This document shows positions 21,683 through 30,395 of a DNA stretch of 64,000 nt, in pieces. The notes below the pieces were generated by a model, which saw only the letters and a list, made by a program, of their open reading frames with translations, was not told where the DNA came from and made no database searches. The DNA is from Microbacterium gorillae. Its GTDB lineage: Bacteria; Actinomycetota; Actinomycetes; Actinomycetales; Microbacteriaceae. The translations under genes and the position numbers were made by a program. Each line of letters begins with the position of its first letter. Positions within the stretch are counted from its first letter, which is position 1. The stretch is taken from positions 1,360,356 to 1,424,355 of the forward strand of contig NZ_LN648875.1 in NCBI RefSeq assembly GCF_000826185.2, in the 5' to 3' direction.

Positions 21683-23209
21683 ATGGTTCATCCCGATGCC
21701 GCTCTCATCTCCCGGCTGGCCGCCGATCTCCGTTCCGCTGACTTCCACTCCGCGCGCATCCGTGCGGCGTGGGGCGAGTCCGCCGACGACGCGTTCGGAC
21801 GTGGCACGCGGGTGCCCGCGCTGCGCGAACTGGGGGACCGACGCGATCCGCTCGCCGTGCTCGCCCGGCTTCTCGTCCTCGGTGTCGCCCAGCCGACGAC
21901 CGAGGTCGCGGACGCCGTGCCGACCCTCACGACCGACGGACTCGTCGCGCTCGGTCTCGGGGAGGTGTCCGGTGATGAGATCCGTCCGCTCGCGCTGATC
22001 CGTCCGCAGTCGTACGTCGACGACAGCGGTGTCGGCGGATGGTGGGTGGCGAGTGATCTGGACGAGACCGCCCTGGGGGGTCCGTTGCCCGATGACCACG
22101 TCCTCGGGGTCGGGGGCGCATCCCTCACGTTGGCGGGGCTGCAACTCACGTCGCCGGCCTCGCGGGTGCTGGATCTGGGCACCGGGTGCGGCATCCAGGC
22201 CCTCCGCGCGCGGCGTTACGCCGACGCCGTCGTGGCCACGGACATCTCCGCGTCGGCGCTCGCGTACGCCGACTTCAACGCGCTGCTGAACGGCATCGAC
22301 GGGATCGAGACCCGGATGGGCAGCCTGTTCGAACCCGTCGTGGGGGAGACGTTCGATCGCATCGTCTCGAACCCGCCGTTCGTCATCACGCCGCGCCGCG
22401 ACGATGTTCCCGCCTACGACTACCGCGACGGGGGGATGCAGGGAGATGACCTGGTCTCGGCGGTGATCGCCGGTGTCGGCGAACATCTCTCGCCCGGCGG
22501 AATCGCGCAGTTCCTGGGCAACTGGGAGTACGTCGGCGACGGGGACGGACTGGATCGGGTGCGGGCGTGGATCGAGGCGTCGCCGGTGCCCCTGGACGCG
22601 TGGATCGTGGAGCGGGAACAGCTGGATCCGGCGGAGTACGCGGCCCTGTGGATCCGCGACGGTGGCACGGTGGCGGGGTCCGGTGCGCATGAACGTCTGC
22701 TGGACGCCTGGCTGGACGACTTCGCGCACCGTGACGTCACGCGCATCGGCTTCGGCTACGTGCTGCTGCGCCGAGCCGTCGGCGAGCCCACGCTGCACCG
22801 CTACGAACGTGTCGGGACACCGATCCCCGCGGAAGGGTCCCTCGGGTCGCACCTTGTCCAGGTGCTCGCGGCTCACGACCGGCTCGCGACGATGTCGGAC
22901 GCGGATCTCGCGGCCGCTCGCCTGCTGGTCGCGCCCGATGTGACCGAGGCGCGACACCATCTGCCGGGGCAGGAGGAACCGACCGTGATCGAGCTGCGGC
23001 AGGGAACCGGATTCGGGCGGGCACTGTCGGTCGACCCCGCACTCGCCGGACTCGTCGGAGCGTGTGACGGCGACCTTCCGGTGGGCTCGCTCAGCGACGC
23101 GATCGCACAGCTGCTGGAGGTCGACCCCACCGCGCTGCGCACCGACCTGCTGCCGCGGGTCCGCGAGCTGTTGATCGACGGCTTCCTGCGATTCCCGGAG
23201 CAGGCATGA
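21683..23209 (+). CDS. class I SAM-dependent methyltransferase (HemK/RsmC-like)
   Basis: This 508-residue protein has a methyltransferase core with the SAM loop VLDLGTGCGIQALRARRYAD at about residue 170 and the catalytic SNPPFVITPRRDD motif. NPPF is typical of enzymes that methylate amide or exocyclic nitrogens in protein or nucleic acid. An N-terminal helical domain of about 150 residues and a C-terminal winged-helix-like region flank it, as in a conserved actinobacterial family. The target is unknown. TTGAAT lies nine bases before the ATG, suggesting a leaderless transcript. The stop overlaps the next start. Confidence 0.8.
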   Translation: MVHPDAALISRLAADLRSADFHSARIRAAWGESADDAFGRGTRVPALRELGDRRDPLAVLARLLVLGVAQPTTEVADAVPTLTTDGLVALGLGEVSGDEIRPLALIRPQSYVDDSGVGGWWVASDLDETALGGPLPDDHVLGVGGASLTLAGLQLTSPASRVLDLGTGCGIQALRARRYADAVVATDISASALAYADFNALLNGIDGIETRMGSLFEPVVGETFDRIVSNPPFVITPRRDDVPAYDYRDGGMQGDDLVSAVIAGVGEHLSPGGIAQFLGNWEYVGDGDGLDRVRAWIEASPVPLDAWIVEREQLDPAEYAALWIRDGGTVAGSGAHERLLDAWLDDFAHRDVTRIGFGYVLLRRAVGEPTLHRYERVGTPIPAEGSLGSHLVQVLAAHDRLATMSDADLAAARLLVAPDVTEARHHLPGQEEPTVIELRQGTGFGRALSVDPALAGLVGACDGDLPVGSLSDAIAQLLEVDPTALRTDLLPRVRELLIDGFLRFPEQA

Positions 23210-23634
23210 CGACGCCGCGGAGCCTGGAGTTCCTGCCTGAGGTCACGATGGAGATCTCGACCGACATCATCGCGTTCTCGCCCGAGCACGCCCGGACGAT
23301 CACCGACGAGTATCGCCATCCCCGCTACTGGGAGTCGCTCGAGGTTGACACGCGCTGGTGGTTCGTCGGTGAGAACGGTCAGGGTGATCGGTGGTTGTTG
23401 GGTCCGGACGGCGGAATCTGGCTGTTCGATCACAACCACGGCGAGTTGGCCACGCACCTGTTCGAACCGCTGCGCATCGACGTGACGGAGTGGCTGATCC
23501 TCGGTCACGCCCTGCGCGCCTTCGAGCGCCTGGGCGATCCCACCGACGATGACATCGCCCGCCTGGACGCGGTCGTGGAGTCGATCTCTCCGGGTCTGGC
23601 CGAGCGCTACCCCTACGAGCTGCCGTTCGTGTGA
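23206..23634 (+). CDS. hypothetical protein
   Basis: I cannot assign this 142-residue acidic protein. It is Trp-rich in the middle (RYWESLEVDTRWWFVGENGQ, then WLLGPDGGIWLFDHNHGE), a pattern that resembles SMI1/KNR4-type (SUKH) proteins, but the match is weak. There is no signal or membrane segment. Its ATG overlaps the methyltransferase stop (ATGA), so the two are co-translated and may act together. Confidence 0.6.
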   Translation: MTTPRSLEFLPEVTMEISTDIIAFSPEHARTITDEYRHPRYWESLEVDTRWWFVGENGQGDRWLLGPDGGIWLFDHNHGELATHLFEPLRIDVTEWLILGHALRAFERLGDPTDDDIARLDAVVESISPGLAERYPYELPFV

Positions 23635-23661
23635 GGTCTCGCGCTCTGACAGCATGAGGTG

Positions 23662-24663
23662 ATGACGACCTGGACGGACCGACTGACCTGGCACGAGTTG
23701 CCGCTTCCGGTGCGCCAGCGGGTGGAAGCGGCGGTGGGATCGCACGTGGTGGACGCGGTGAGCCAGCCCGGCGGCTTCACCGGCGGCACCGCCGACCGCG
23801 TGCGATTCGCTGACGGAGCGCGGGCGTTCGTGAAGGCGATTCCGGAGCACCGCAATCCGGGGGCGCACCGGATGCACCGTCGCGAGGCCGCGGTGATGCG
23901 CACCCTCCCGGTGGCGGTGCCGGCGGCGCCCTTCATCGCCGCCTTCGATCTGGCGGTCGTCCCGGCGGACGGCGGCCGGCCCGCCGCTCTGTACACCGGT
24001 GACGCGGCCACGGAGGACGCCGTGCTGGAGCGCTGGACGGGGCTGATCCTCGGTGACATCCAGGGACGTCATCCCGTCGCCCTCGACGCGACGCGTGTCC
24101 TGGATGCACTCGCGGAGATGTCCGCGATCACCCCGCCGGCGGGGCTGCCCTCCGCTTCGGACGAACTCGCGCCGGACTCGTTCGGGTGGGAGCACCTGGT
24201 GCGAGATCGCGCGCTGTCGACCGTTCCTCGCGAGCACGCGCCCTGGGTCGGCGACAATCTGGAGCGCCTGCGTGCGACCTCACTGCGCATGCCGGCCGCG
24301 GTTGCGGGCACGGCACTCGTGCATCTGGACTGCCGTGCCGACAACATCCTGATCGACACCTCCGGTGCGGCCCGGCTGGTCGACTGGCCGTGGGCCGGCG
24401 TCGGCGCGCCCTGGGTCGACGCCCTCACCTACCTGGTCGATCTGCAGCGGACCGAACCGAGTTCCGACCCCCTCGAGCTGCTCCGGCATCCGGTGTTCGC
24501 AGCGGCGAGCGTGGACGACGTGGACGCGCTGCTGTCGGCGCTCGGGGGCATGTGGTTCGACCGTGCGCGCACGCCCCCGCCTGCCGGACTCACCCACCTG
24601 CGCGAGTTCCAGCGCGTCGAGGCCATCGCGGCCCTCGAGCTCCTCCGCCAGCGCTGGGCCTGA
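23662..24663 (+). CDS. aminoglycoside-phosphotransferase-fold kinase
   Basis: This 333-residue protein has the APH kinase fold. The catalytic loop is LVHLDCRADNILID (Asp and Asn at the expected spacing) and the metal-binding motif is RLVDWPWAGVGAPWVD. The N-lobe glycine region reads GGFTGGTADRVRF. Such proteins phosphorylate small molecules; there is no basis to call antibiotic resistance. CAGCAT six bases before the ATG suggests a leaderless transcript. Confidence 0.75.
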   Translation: MTTWTDRLTWHELPLPVRQRVEAAVGSHVVDAVSQPGGFTGGTADRVRFADGARAFVKAIPEHRNPGAHRMHRREAAVMRTLPVAVPAAPFIAAFDLAVVPADGGRPAALYTGDAATEDAVLERWTGLILGDIQGRHPVALDATRVLDALAEMSAITPPAGLPSASDELAPDSFGWEHLVRDRALSTVPREHAPWVGDNLERLRATSLRMPAAVAGTALVHLDCRADNILIDTSGAARLVDWPWAGVGAPWVDALTYLVDLQRTEPSSDPLELLRHPVFAAASVDDVDALLSALGGMWFDRARTPPPAGLTHLREFQRVEAIAALELLRQRWA

Positions 24664-24707
24664 CCCGCCGTCCCGCGTCGGACGGCTGGCGATGGCAGGA
24701 TGGCGCG

Positions 24708-25352
24708 ATGGACCTGACGACGATCTGGCCTCTGTTCGGACTCGAACTGCGCACGCCGCGCCTCGTGCTGCGCCCGACGCGCGACGACGACTTCCCGGGA
24801 CTGGTGGACGCCGCGGTCGCCGGGGTGCACGATCCGGCGGTCATGCCGTTCTCCGCCCCGTGGACCGACCAGGACCCGCAGACGCTGGCGCGGGAACTGG
24901 CGCGTTGGCACTGGAGTCACCGCGCCGGTACGCGACCGGAGGACTGGACGATCATCTTCACCGTCCTCCGGGACGGCGTGCCCATCGGCGCGCAGGACGT
25001 CAGCGCGAAGAACTTCCCGGTCATCCGCGAGGTCTCGAGTGGTTCCTGGCTGACGCGTTCGGTGCACGGTCGGGGGCTGGGCAAGGAGATGCGGGCGGCG
25101 GTGCTCTCCTTCGCGTTCGATCATCTCGGCGCGACTCAGGCGGTCTCCGCCGCGGCGGAATGGAACGCGTCCTCACTCGGCGTCTCCCGCGCCCTGGGAT
25201 ATGTCGATGACGGCATACAGCCCGTGGAGGCCCGCGCCGGCGAGGTCACGATGCACCAGCGCGTCCGCCTGACGGCGGATGCCTTCGTGCGTCCGCCCTG
25301 GCGCCTGGACACCTCCGGTGTCGCCGCCGCCCGCTCTTTCCTCGGCCTGTAG
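24708..25352 (+). CDS. GNAT family N-acetyltransferase
   Basis: This 214-residue GNAT protein starts with LRTPRLVLRPTRDDDFPGLV, the RimJ/RimL-like opening. The acetyl-CoA loop is at SVHGRGLGKEMRAAVLSFAF, followed by EWNASSLGVSRALGY. The acceptor (a protein amine or small molecule) is unknown. CAGGAT six bases before the ATG at 24708 looks like a leaderless promoter. Confidence 0.8.
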   Translation: MDLTTIWPLFGLELRTPRLVLRPTRDDDFPGLVDAAVAGVHDPAVMPFSAPWTDQDPQTLARELARWHWSHRAGTRPEDWTIIFTVLRDGVPIGAQDVSAKNFPVIREVSSGSWLTRSVHGRGLGKEMRAAVLSFAFDHLGATQAVSAAAEWNASSLGVSRALGYVDDGIQPVEARAGEVTMHQRVRLTADAFVRPPWRLDTSGVAAARSFLGL

Positions 25353-25400
25353 CGCCGCCTCGCGAAGGGAGCGCGGGAGACCCCCGGTAAACTGGGGAAC

Positions 25401-26828
25401 ATGCTGAACATGGCGGAAGGTGTCGCTCGCCTGAGCGCCATCGCAGCATCCCCGGTCGTCGCCCGTGTCGCGAAGGCCTTCCAGGACGCCGGTCACGACC
25501 TCTCGCTGGTCGGCGGCCCGGTGCGCGATGCACTGCTCGGTCGTCCGGTGCACGACTTCGACTTCACCACGGACGCGACGCCGGACGAGATTCTCGCGAT
25601 CGTGGAGCCGATCTCCTCGACGCAGTGGGACATCGGCCGCGCGTTCGGCACGATCGGTGCGCGGGTGCAGGGCGAGAACGTCGAGATCACCACGTACCGG
25701 GCGGACGAGTACGACGGCGCGACCCGGAAGCCGGTCGTGGCGTTCGGCGACTCGCTCGAAGCGGATCTCACCCGCCGCGACTTCACCGTGAACGCCATGG
25801 CGCTGCGCGTGCCGCAGGTGCAGCTGGTCGATCCGACCGGTGGTGTCGAAGACCTGGTCGCCGGAATCCTGCGTACCCCGATCGACCCGAAGATCAGCTT
25901 CGGCGACGACCCGCTGCGGATGCTCCGCGGCGCCCGGTTCGCTTCGCAACTGGAGTTCGAGGTGGCCCCGGACACCCTCGCCGCCATCGCCGAACTGCGC
26001 GAGACGCTGGCGATCGTCTCGCCGGAGCGCGTGCAGTCCGAGCTGGTCCGGCTGCTCGAGACGGATGACCCGTCCCGTGGCCTGCGCATCCTCGTCGACA
26101 CCGGACTGATCGAGCAGTTCCTGCCCGAGATCCCGGCGCTGAAGCTGGAGACCGACGAGCACCACCACCACAAGGACGTCTACGAGCACTCGCTGACCGT
26201 GCTGGCGCAGGCGATCGCCCTGGAGAAGGCGCGGTTCGGCACCGCGTCGCCGGACATCGCGCTCCGCCTCGCCGCGCTGCTGCACGACATCGGCAAGCCC
26301 CGGACCCGCAAACTGGAGGCCGGCGGCGCGGTGAGCTTCCACCACCACGACATCGTCGGGGCGCGCATGGCCCGCAAGCGCCTGCAGGCTCTGCGGTTCG
26401 ACAACGACACCGTCGCCGCCGTCAGCAAGCTGATCGAGCTGCACCTGCGCTTCTTCGGGTACGCCGAGGGGGCCTGGACGGACTCGGCCGTGCGCCGGTA
26501 CGTGCGTGACGCGGGAGACCAGCTGGCGCGACTGCACATCCTCACCCGGGCCGACGTCACCACGCGCAACAAGCGCAAGGCCGCCCGGCTCGCCGGCGCG
26601 TACGACGACATCGAGCGTCGCATCGACGAGCTCGCCGAGCAGGAGGCCCTCGACTCCCTGCGCCCGGCCCTGGACGGCAACCGGATCCAGGAGATCCTCG
26701 GCATCGGACCCGGTCGGGAGATCGGTGAGGCGTACCGCTTCCTGATGGAGGTCCGCCTGGACGAGGGCATGATCGACGAGGCCGACGCGGAGCAGCGGCT
26801 GCGCGACTGGTGGTCGGCGCGGTCCTGA
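25401..26828 (+). CDS. cca: CCA-adding tRNA nucleotidyltransferase with HD domain
   Basis: The enzyme adds or repairs the 3' CCA of tRNA. The class II nucleotidyltransferase motif is LVGGPVRDALLGRPVHDFDF, with catalytic Asp residues in DFDF. RRDFTVNAMAL and the DDPLRMLRGARF brace follow. An HD hydrolase domain is present (LLHDIGKPRTRK and HHHDIVGARMA), as in many bacterial CCA enzymes. At 475 residues the length fits the actinobacterial family. TAAACT at 25388, seven bases before the ATG, implies a leaderless mRNA; ATG at 25410 is an alternative. Confidence 0.93.
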   Translation: MLNMAEGVARLSAIAASPVVARVAKAFQDAGHDLSLVGGPVRDALLGRPVHDFDFTTDATPDEILAIVEPISSTQWDIGRAFGTIGARVQGENVEITTYRADEYDGATRKPVVAFGDSLEADLTRRDFTVNAMALRVPQVQLVDPTGGVEDLVAGILRTPIDPKISFGDDPLRMLRGARFASQLEFEVAPDTLAAIAELRETLAIVSPERVQSELVRLLETDDPSRGLRILVDTGLIEQFLPEIPALKLETDEHHHHKDVYEHSLTVLAQAIALEKARFGTASPDIALRLAALLHDIGKPRTRKLEAGGAVSFHHHDIVGARMARKRLQALRFDNDTVAAVSKLIELHLRFFGYAEGAWTDSAVRRYVRDAGDQLARLHILTRADVTTRNKRKAARLAGAYDDIERRIDELAEQEALDSLRPALDGNRIQEILGIGPGREIGEAYRFLMEVRLDEGMIDEADAEQRLRDWWSARS

Positions 26829-26852
26829 GACCCGCGGAGTAGCGTGGGCGGC

Positions 26853-27839
26853 ATGACCGCACCCACGCCCGTTCGCATCGCCGTCACCGGAGCCGCCGGG
26901 CAGATCGGCTACAGCCTGCTCTTCCGCATCGCCGCCGGGGATCTGCTCGGGGACCGACCCGTCGAGCTGCGTCTGCTGGAGATCGAGCCGGCTCTGCCCG
27001 CGCTGGAGGGTGTGGTCATGGAGCTGATGGACGGTGCGTTCCCGCACCTGCACGGCGTTGAGATCGGCGCGGACCCGCGGACGGTCTTCGACGGCGCGAA
27101 CCTGGCCCTGCTGGTGGGGGCCCGACCGCGCACCGCGGGGATGGAGCGCGGTGATCTGCTGGAGGCCAATGGCGCGATCTTCACCGCGCAGGGCGCCGCG
27201 CTGAATGAGGTGGCCGCATCCGACATCCGCGTGGGCGTAACGGGCAACCCGGCGAACACGAACGCCCTGATCGCCGCCACGAACGCCCCGGACATCCCGC
27301 GGGAGCGGTTCAGTGCTCTCACTCGCCTGGACCACAACCGGGCGATCGCGCAGCTCGCCGCGAAGACCGGTGCCGCCGTGACGGACATCGCACGGATGAC
27401 GATCTGGGGGAATCACTCCGCGACGCAGTACCCCGACCTCAGCCATGCGACCGTCGGCGGCCGCCCCGCGACGGACCTGGTGCCTCGGAACTGGATCGCC
27501 GACGACTTCATCCCGACCGTCGCCCAGCGCGGCGCGGCGATCATCGCCGCCCGCGGATCGTCATCGGCCGCCTCGGCGGCATCGGCCACGATCGACGCGG
27601 CCCGGGATTGGCTGACCCGGTCGGCTGCGGATGACTGGGTGTCGATGGCGGTGCCCTCGGACGGTTCGTACGGCGTCCCCGAAGGACTCGTATCCAGCTT
27701 CCCCGTGACCACGGCCGATGGTGATTGGCGGATCGTCGAAGGGCTGGAGGTCGATGACTTCTCCCGTGCCCGCATCGACGCCTCCGTCACCGAGCTCTCG
27801 GAGGAGCGGGACGCGGTCCGGACCCTCGGTCTGATCTGA
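26853..27839 (+). CDS. mdh: malate dehydrogenase
   Basis: This TCA-cycle enzyme interconverts malate and oxaloacetate with NAD. The 328-residue product has the nucleotide loop [19 protein letters not shown], the [14 protein letters not shown] substrate loop with the Arg residues of malate enzymes, TGNPANTNA, and the catalytic [12 protein letters not shown] with the active-site His. It belongs to the longer group that resembles cytosolic MDH. TAGCGT at 26840, seven bases before the ATG, suggests leaderless translation. Confidence 0.95.
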   Translation: MTAPTPVRIAVTGAAGQIGYSLLFRIAAGDLLGDRPVELRLLEIEPALPALEGVVMELMDGAFPHLHGVEIGADPRTVFDGANLALLVGARPRTAGMERGDLLEANGAIFTAQGAALNEVAASDIRVGVTGNPANTNALIAATNAPDIPRERFSALTRLDHNRAIAQLAAKTGAAVTDIARMTIWGNHSATQYPDLSHATVGGRPATDLVPRNWIADDFIPTVAQRGAAIIAARGSSSAASAASATIDAARDWLTRSAADDWVSMAVPSDGSYGVPEGLVSSFPVTTADGDWRIVEGLEVDDFSRARIDASVTELSEERDAVRTLGLI

Positions 27840-27918
27840 GGCGCCGGGGCGTGTCACGCGGCGGCGCCGGGCGCGGCGGGCGCGTACCGTGGTTCCTGCG
27901 CGACGAACGGAGGCACCC

Positions 27919-28977
27919 ATGAGCGACCGCACCCGTCCGGGAACCCATCGTCGGGTACCCGTCGTCCGCCGTAATCCCTCCGTGCCGGTCCGCACGCGCG
28001 GCCGCCGAGTGATCCACCTGTTCTCCGCGGGCGCGCGGGTGCCGGAGGAGGAGTCGGCGTCGCTGACCCGCGCACTGCGGTACGCCGATGAACCTGGTCA
28101 TCTCGCCGTTCTCGGCTACGACCTCCCGACACCCGGGCAGATCGATGAGCTGAGCGAGCTGTGGGACCTGCATCCGCTGCTGGTCGAGGACCTCGTCAAC
28201 GCCGACCAGCGTCCGAAGCTGGAGCGCTACGGTGACGTGCTCTTCCTCGTGGTCCGATCCGCGCTGTACCGGGACCTCACGGAGGAGGTCGAATTCTCCG
28301 AGTTCCACGTCATCGCGCGCGGGAACGTCGTCGTGGTGATGTGTCAGGACCGCCCGAAGGACCTCGAGTGGAGCCTGGAGCAGTTCGGCGGTGTGCCGGA
28401 GATGCTGGGGCTCGGAACCGAGGCCGTGATCTACACCATCCTGGACAGCGTCGTCGACGGGTACGCGAGCGCCCTCGACGGCCTGGACGTGGACACCGAG
28501 CAGATCGAACGTCAGGTGTTCACCGGCGACCGCAACGTCACCCAGCGCATCTACCGCCTGAGTCGCGAGGTCATCGATCTGCAGCATGCGGCGAGCCCGC
28601 TCAGCCAGGTGCTCACCGGACTGCGCCGTGGCTTTGACAAGTACCGAGTCCCGGACGAACTGCAGACGCACCTGCAGGACGTCGGAGATCACCTCGGTGG
28701 TGTCGGCCAGCGTGTGTCCGATGTCCGATACGCGCTGAATCAGATCCTCTCCGTCAACTCGACCCTGGTCACCGAACGCCAGAACGATGACATGAAGAAG
28801 ATCTCCGGCTGGGCGGCCATCCTCTTCGCGCCGACCCTCATCGGCGCGATCTACGGCATGAACTTCGATCAGATGCCGGAGCTGCACTGGGCCTTCGGAT
28901 ATCCGATCGCCGTGGGCGCGATGGTGGCGCTCGGCGTGGGCATCTGGGTCGCGTTCAAACGCAAGGGCTGGATGTAG
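27919..28977 (+). CDS. corA: CorA-type magnesium/divalent cation channel
   Basis: CorA forms a pentameric Mg2+ channel in the membrane. The 352-residue protein has an acidic, mostly helical cytoplasmic domain and two C-terminal membrane helices. The pore signature YGMNF follows the first helix (ILFAPTLIGAIYGMNF) near residue 315. GGAGG precedes the ATG at 27919. Downstream is a hairpin terminator. Confidence 0.93.
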   Translation: MSDRTRPGTHRRVPVVRRNPSVPVRTRGRRVIHLFSAGARVPEEESASLTRALRYADEPGHLAVLGYDLPTPGQIDELSELWDLHPLLVEDLVNADQRPKLERYGDVLFLVVRSALYRDLTEEVEFSEFHVIARGNVVVVMCQDRPKDLEWSLEQFGGVPEMLGLGTEAVIYTILDSVVDGYASALDGLDVDTEQIERQVFTGDRNVTQRIYRLSREVIDLQHAASPLSQVLTGLRRGFDKYRVPDELQTHLQDVGDHLGGVGQRVSDVRYALNQILSVNSTLVTERQNDDMKKISGWAAILFAPTLIGAIYGMNFDQMPELHWAFGYPIAVGAMVALGVGIWVAFKRKGWM

Positions 28978-28981
28978 CAGC

Positions 28982-29011
28982 CGGCGCCCGGATCCCGGAC
29001 CGCGGGCGCCG
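28982..29011. terminator. hairpin terminator after corA
   Basis: Nine-base perfect arms (CGGCGCCCG and its complement) with a 12-base loop begin four bases after the corA stop. No U-run follows, which is common in actinobacteria. Confidence 0.5.
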
Positions 29012-29055
29012 CGTTCCGCTTACACTGTCCGGACACCGTCGACGCAAGGGTCCGC

Positions 29056-30375
29056 ATGTCCTCGATGTGGTCACACCGCCGTGATGTCTCACCGGAGACC
29101 TCGCGTCTGCTCGTCGCGCGCGCACACGAGGAGTTCGTGGGCGGGAACCCGCAGGACCGCCGGCTCGCGGACGTACGTGCACTCGTGCGCGACTCGTGGG
29201 GGCGCTCGCTCTCCCAACAGGTCGGTGCCGAAGCGCTGCCACTGCTGGCGCTGACCGGAGAAGAGCTGGAGGAGTATCGCCGGGCGCACCCGCTCGCCGG
29301 TGTCCGGGACATGATCCGCTCACTCCTCCTGCCCGGAACCGTTGAGGACGCCGGGGTCGTCGTGGCCGTCGGCGACGCATCCGGCCGCCTGCTCTGGGTG
29401 GACGGTGATCGGCAGATCCGCAGCCTCACGGGCGAAATGGGGTTCGTGGCGGGCGCGGACTGGTCGGAGGGGTCCGTCGGCACGAGTGCACCCGGGACGG
29501 CGCTCGCACTCGAACACAGCGTCCAGATCGTGGGCGCAGAGCACTTCAACCGCTTCGTGCAGCCGTGGTCGTGCACGGCCGCCCCGGTCCGCGATCCCGA
29601 GACGGGGCGGATCGTCGGCGTCATCGACGTCACCGGTGGCACCGAGGTGATCACCCCGCAGGCGCAGCTGCTCGTGGACGCGACGGCCCGCGCCGTGGAG
29701 GGTGAGCTGCTGGTCACGCGCTTGCGCGAACGCCAGGAACGCAAGCGCTCCGGGCGCCGCTCGACGCCGCCGACCGCGCCGGCCCGGACGACCCTGCGGG
29801 TGCTGGGACTCGAGCGCGCCGCCCTCGACGTCGAGGGTCCGGCGGGTGCCTCCACCGTTGCGCTCGGTCAACGGCACGCCGAGATCCTGCTGATGCTGAC
29901 GCAGCACCGGTCCGGGCTGTCGGCGGAGCGTCTCGCCGAACTGGTCTACGGCGACCCGGCAGCGGTCGACACCCTGCGGCCGGAGATGGTGCGGCTGCGC
30001 AAGGCGCTGACCAAGGCCGGCTCGGCGGTGACGCTCGCTTCCCGTCCCTACCGGCTTGAGCCGGGGATGGAATCGGACGCGCACCGTGTGCTGTCCCTCG
30101 TGGACCGCGGCGCACACCGGGTGGCGCTCGCGGCATTCACCGGGGATGTGCTGACGGACTCCGTCGCACCGGGCGTCGAGGAGTTCCGCGATCTCGTCCG
30201 GACCACCCTGCGGGACGCGCTGCTCGCCGAGGCGAACGCGGACGTGCTGCTGGCCTACGCCGATACGGCGGTCGGCGCCGACGACCTCGAGGTTCTGCGC
30301 CTTGCGCTGGAGCTGCTGCCGCCGCGCTCACCCAAGCGCACGGCGCTGGTCGCCCGCATCGAACGCCTCGGCTGA
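29056..30375 (+). CDS. GAF-domain transcriptional regulator
   Basis: This 439-residue protein resembles the actinobacterial regulators found with acetaldehyde/alcohol dehydrogenase genes. The N-terminal half is like the sensor part of AcoR-type activators: DVRALVRDSWGRSLS, then a GAF domain (VVVAVGDASGRLLWVDGDRQ, SVGTSAPGTALALEHSVQIV). It lacks the sigma-54 AAA domain. The C-terminal half has a winged-helix region (LGQRHAEILLMLTQHRSGLS, RPEMVRLRKAL). It probably controls the aldehyde dehydrogenase 2.4 kb downstream. TACACT about 30 bases upstream may be its -10. Confidence 0.75.
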   Translation: MSSMWSHRRDVSPETSRLLVARAHEEFVGGNPQDRRLADVRALVRDSWGRSLSQQVGAEALPLLALTGEELEEYRRAHPLAGVRDMIRSLLLPGTVEDAGVVVAVGDASGRLLWVDGDRQIRSLTGEMGFVAGADWSEGSVGTSAPGTALALEHSVQIVGAEHFNRFVQPWSCTAAPVRDPETGRIVGVIDVTGGTEVITPQAQLLVDATARAVEGELLVTRLRERQERKRSGRRSTPPTAPARTTLRVLGLERAALDVEGPAGASTVALGQRHAEILLMLTQHRSGLSAERLAELVYGDPAAVDTLRPEMVRLRKALTKAGSAVTLASRPYRLEPGMESDAHRVLSLVDRGAHRVALAAFTGDVLTDSVAPGVEEFRDLVRTTLRDALLAEANADVLLAYADTAVGADDLEVLRLALELLPPRSPKRTALVARIERLG

Positions 30376-30391
30376 CGCCGGAGGGCCGGCG
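30376..30391. terminator. short hairpin between convergent genes
   Basis: CGCCGG and CCGGCG flank a four-base AGGG loop, directly after the stop of the GAF regulator and before the convergent MocR gene. It is short but perfectly paired. Confidence 0.35.
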
Positions 30392-30395
30392 GAGC

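Noticed and set aside
23662..24663. Antibiotic resistance by aminoglycoside phosphotransferase
   Set aside because: Only the kinase fold is visible; this fold serves many small-molecule kinases and nothing points to aminoglycosides.
25173..27446. Minus-strand frame of over 750 codons opposite cca and mdh
   Set aside because: Antisense shadow; both sense genes have full catalytic motifs.
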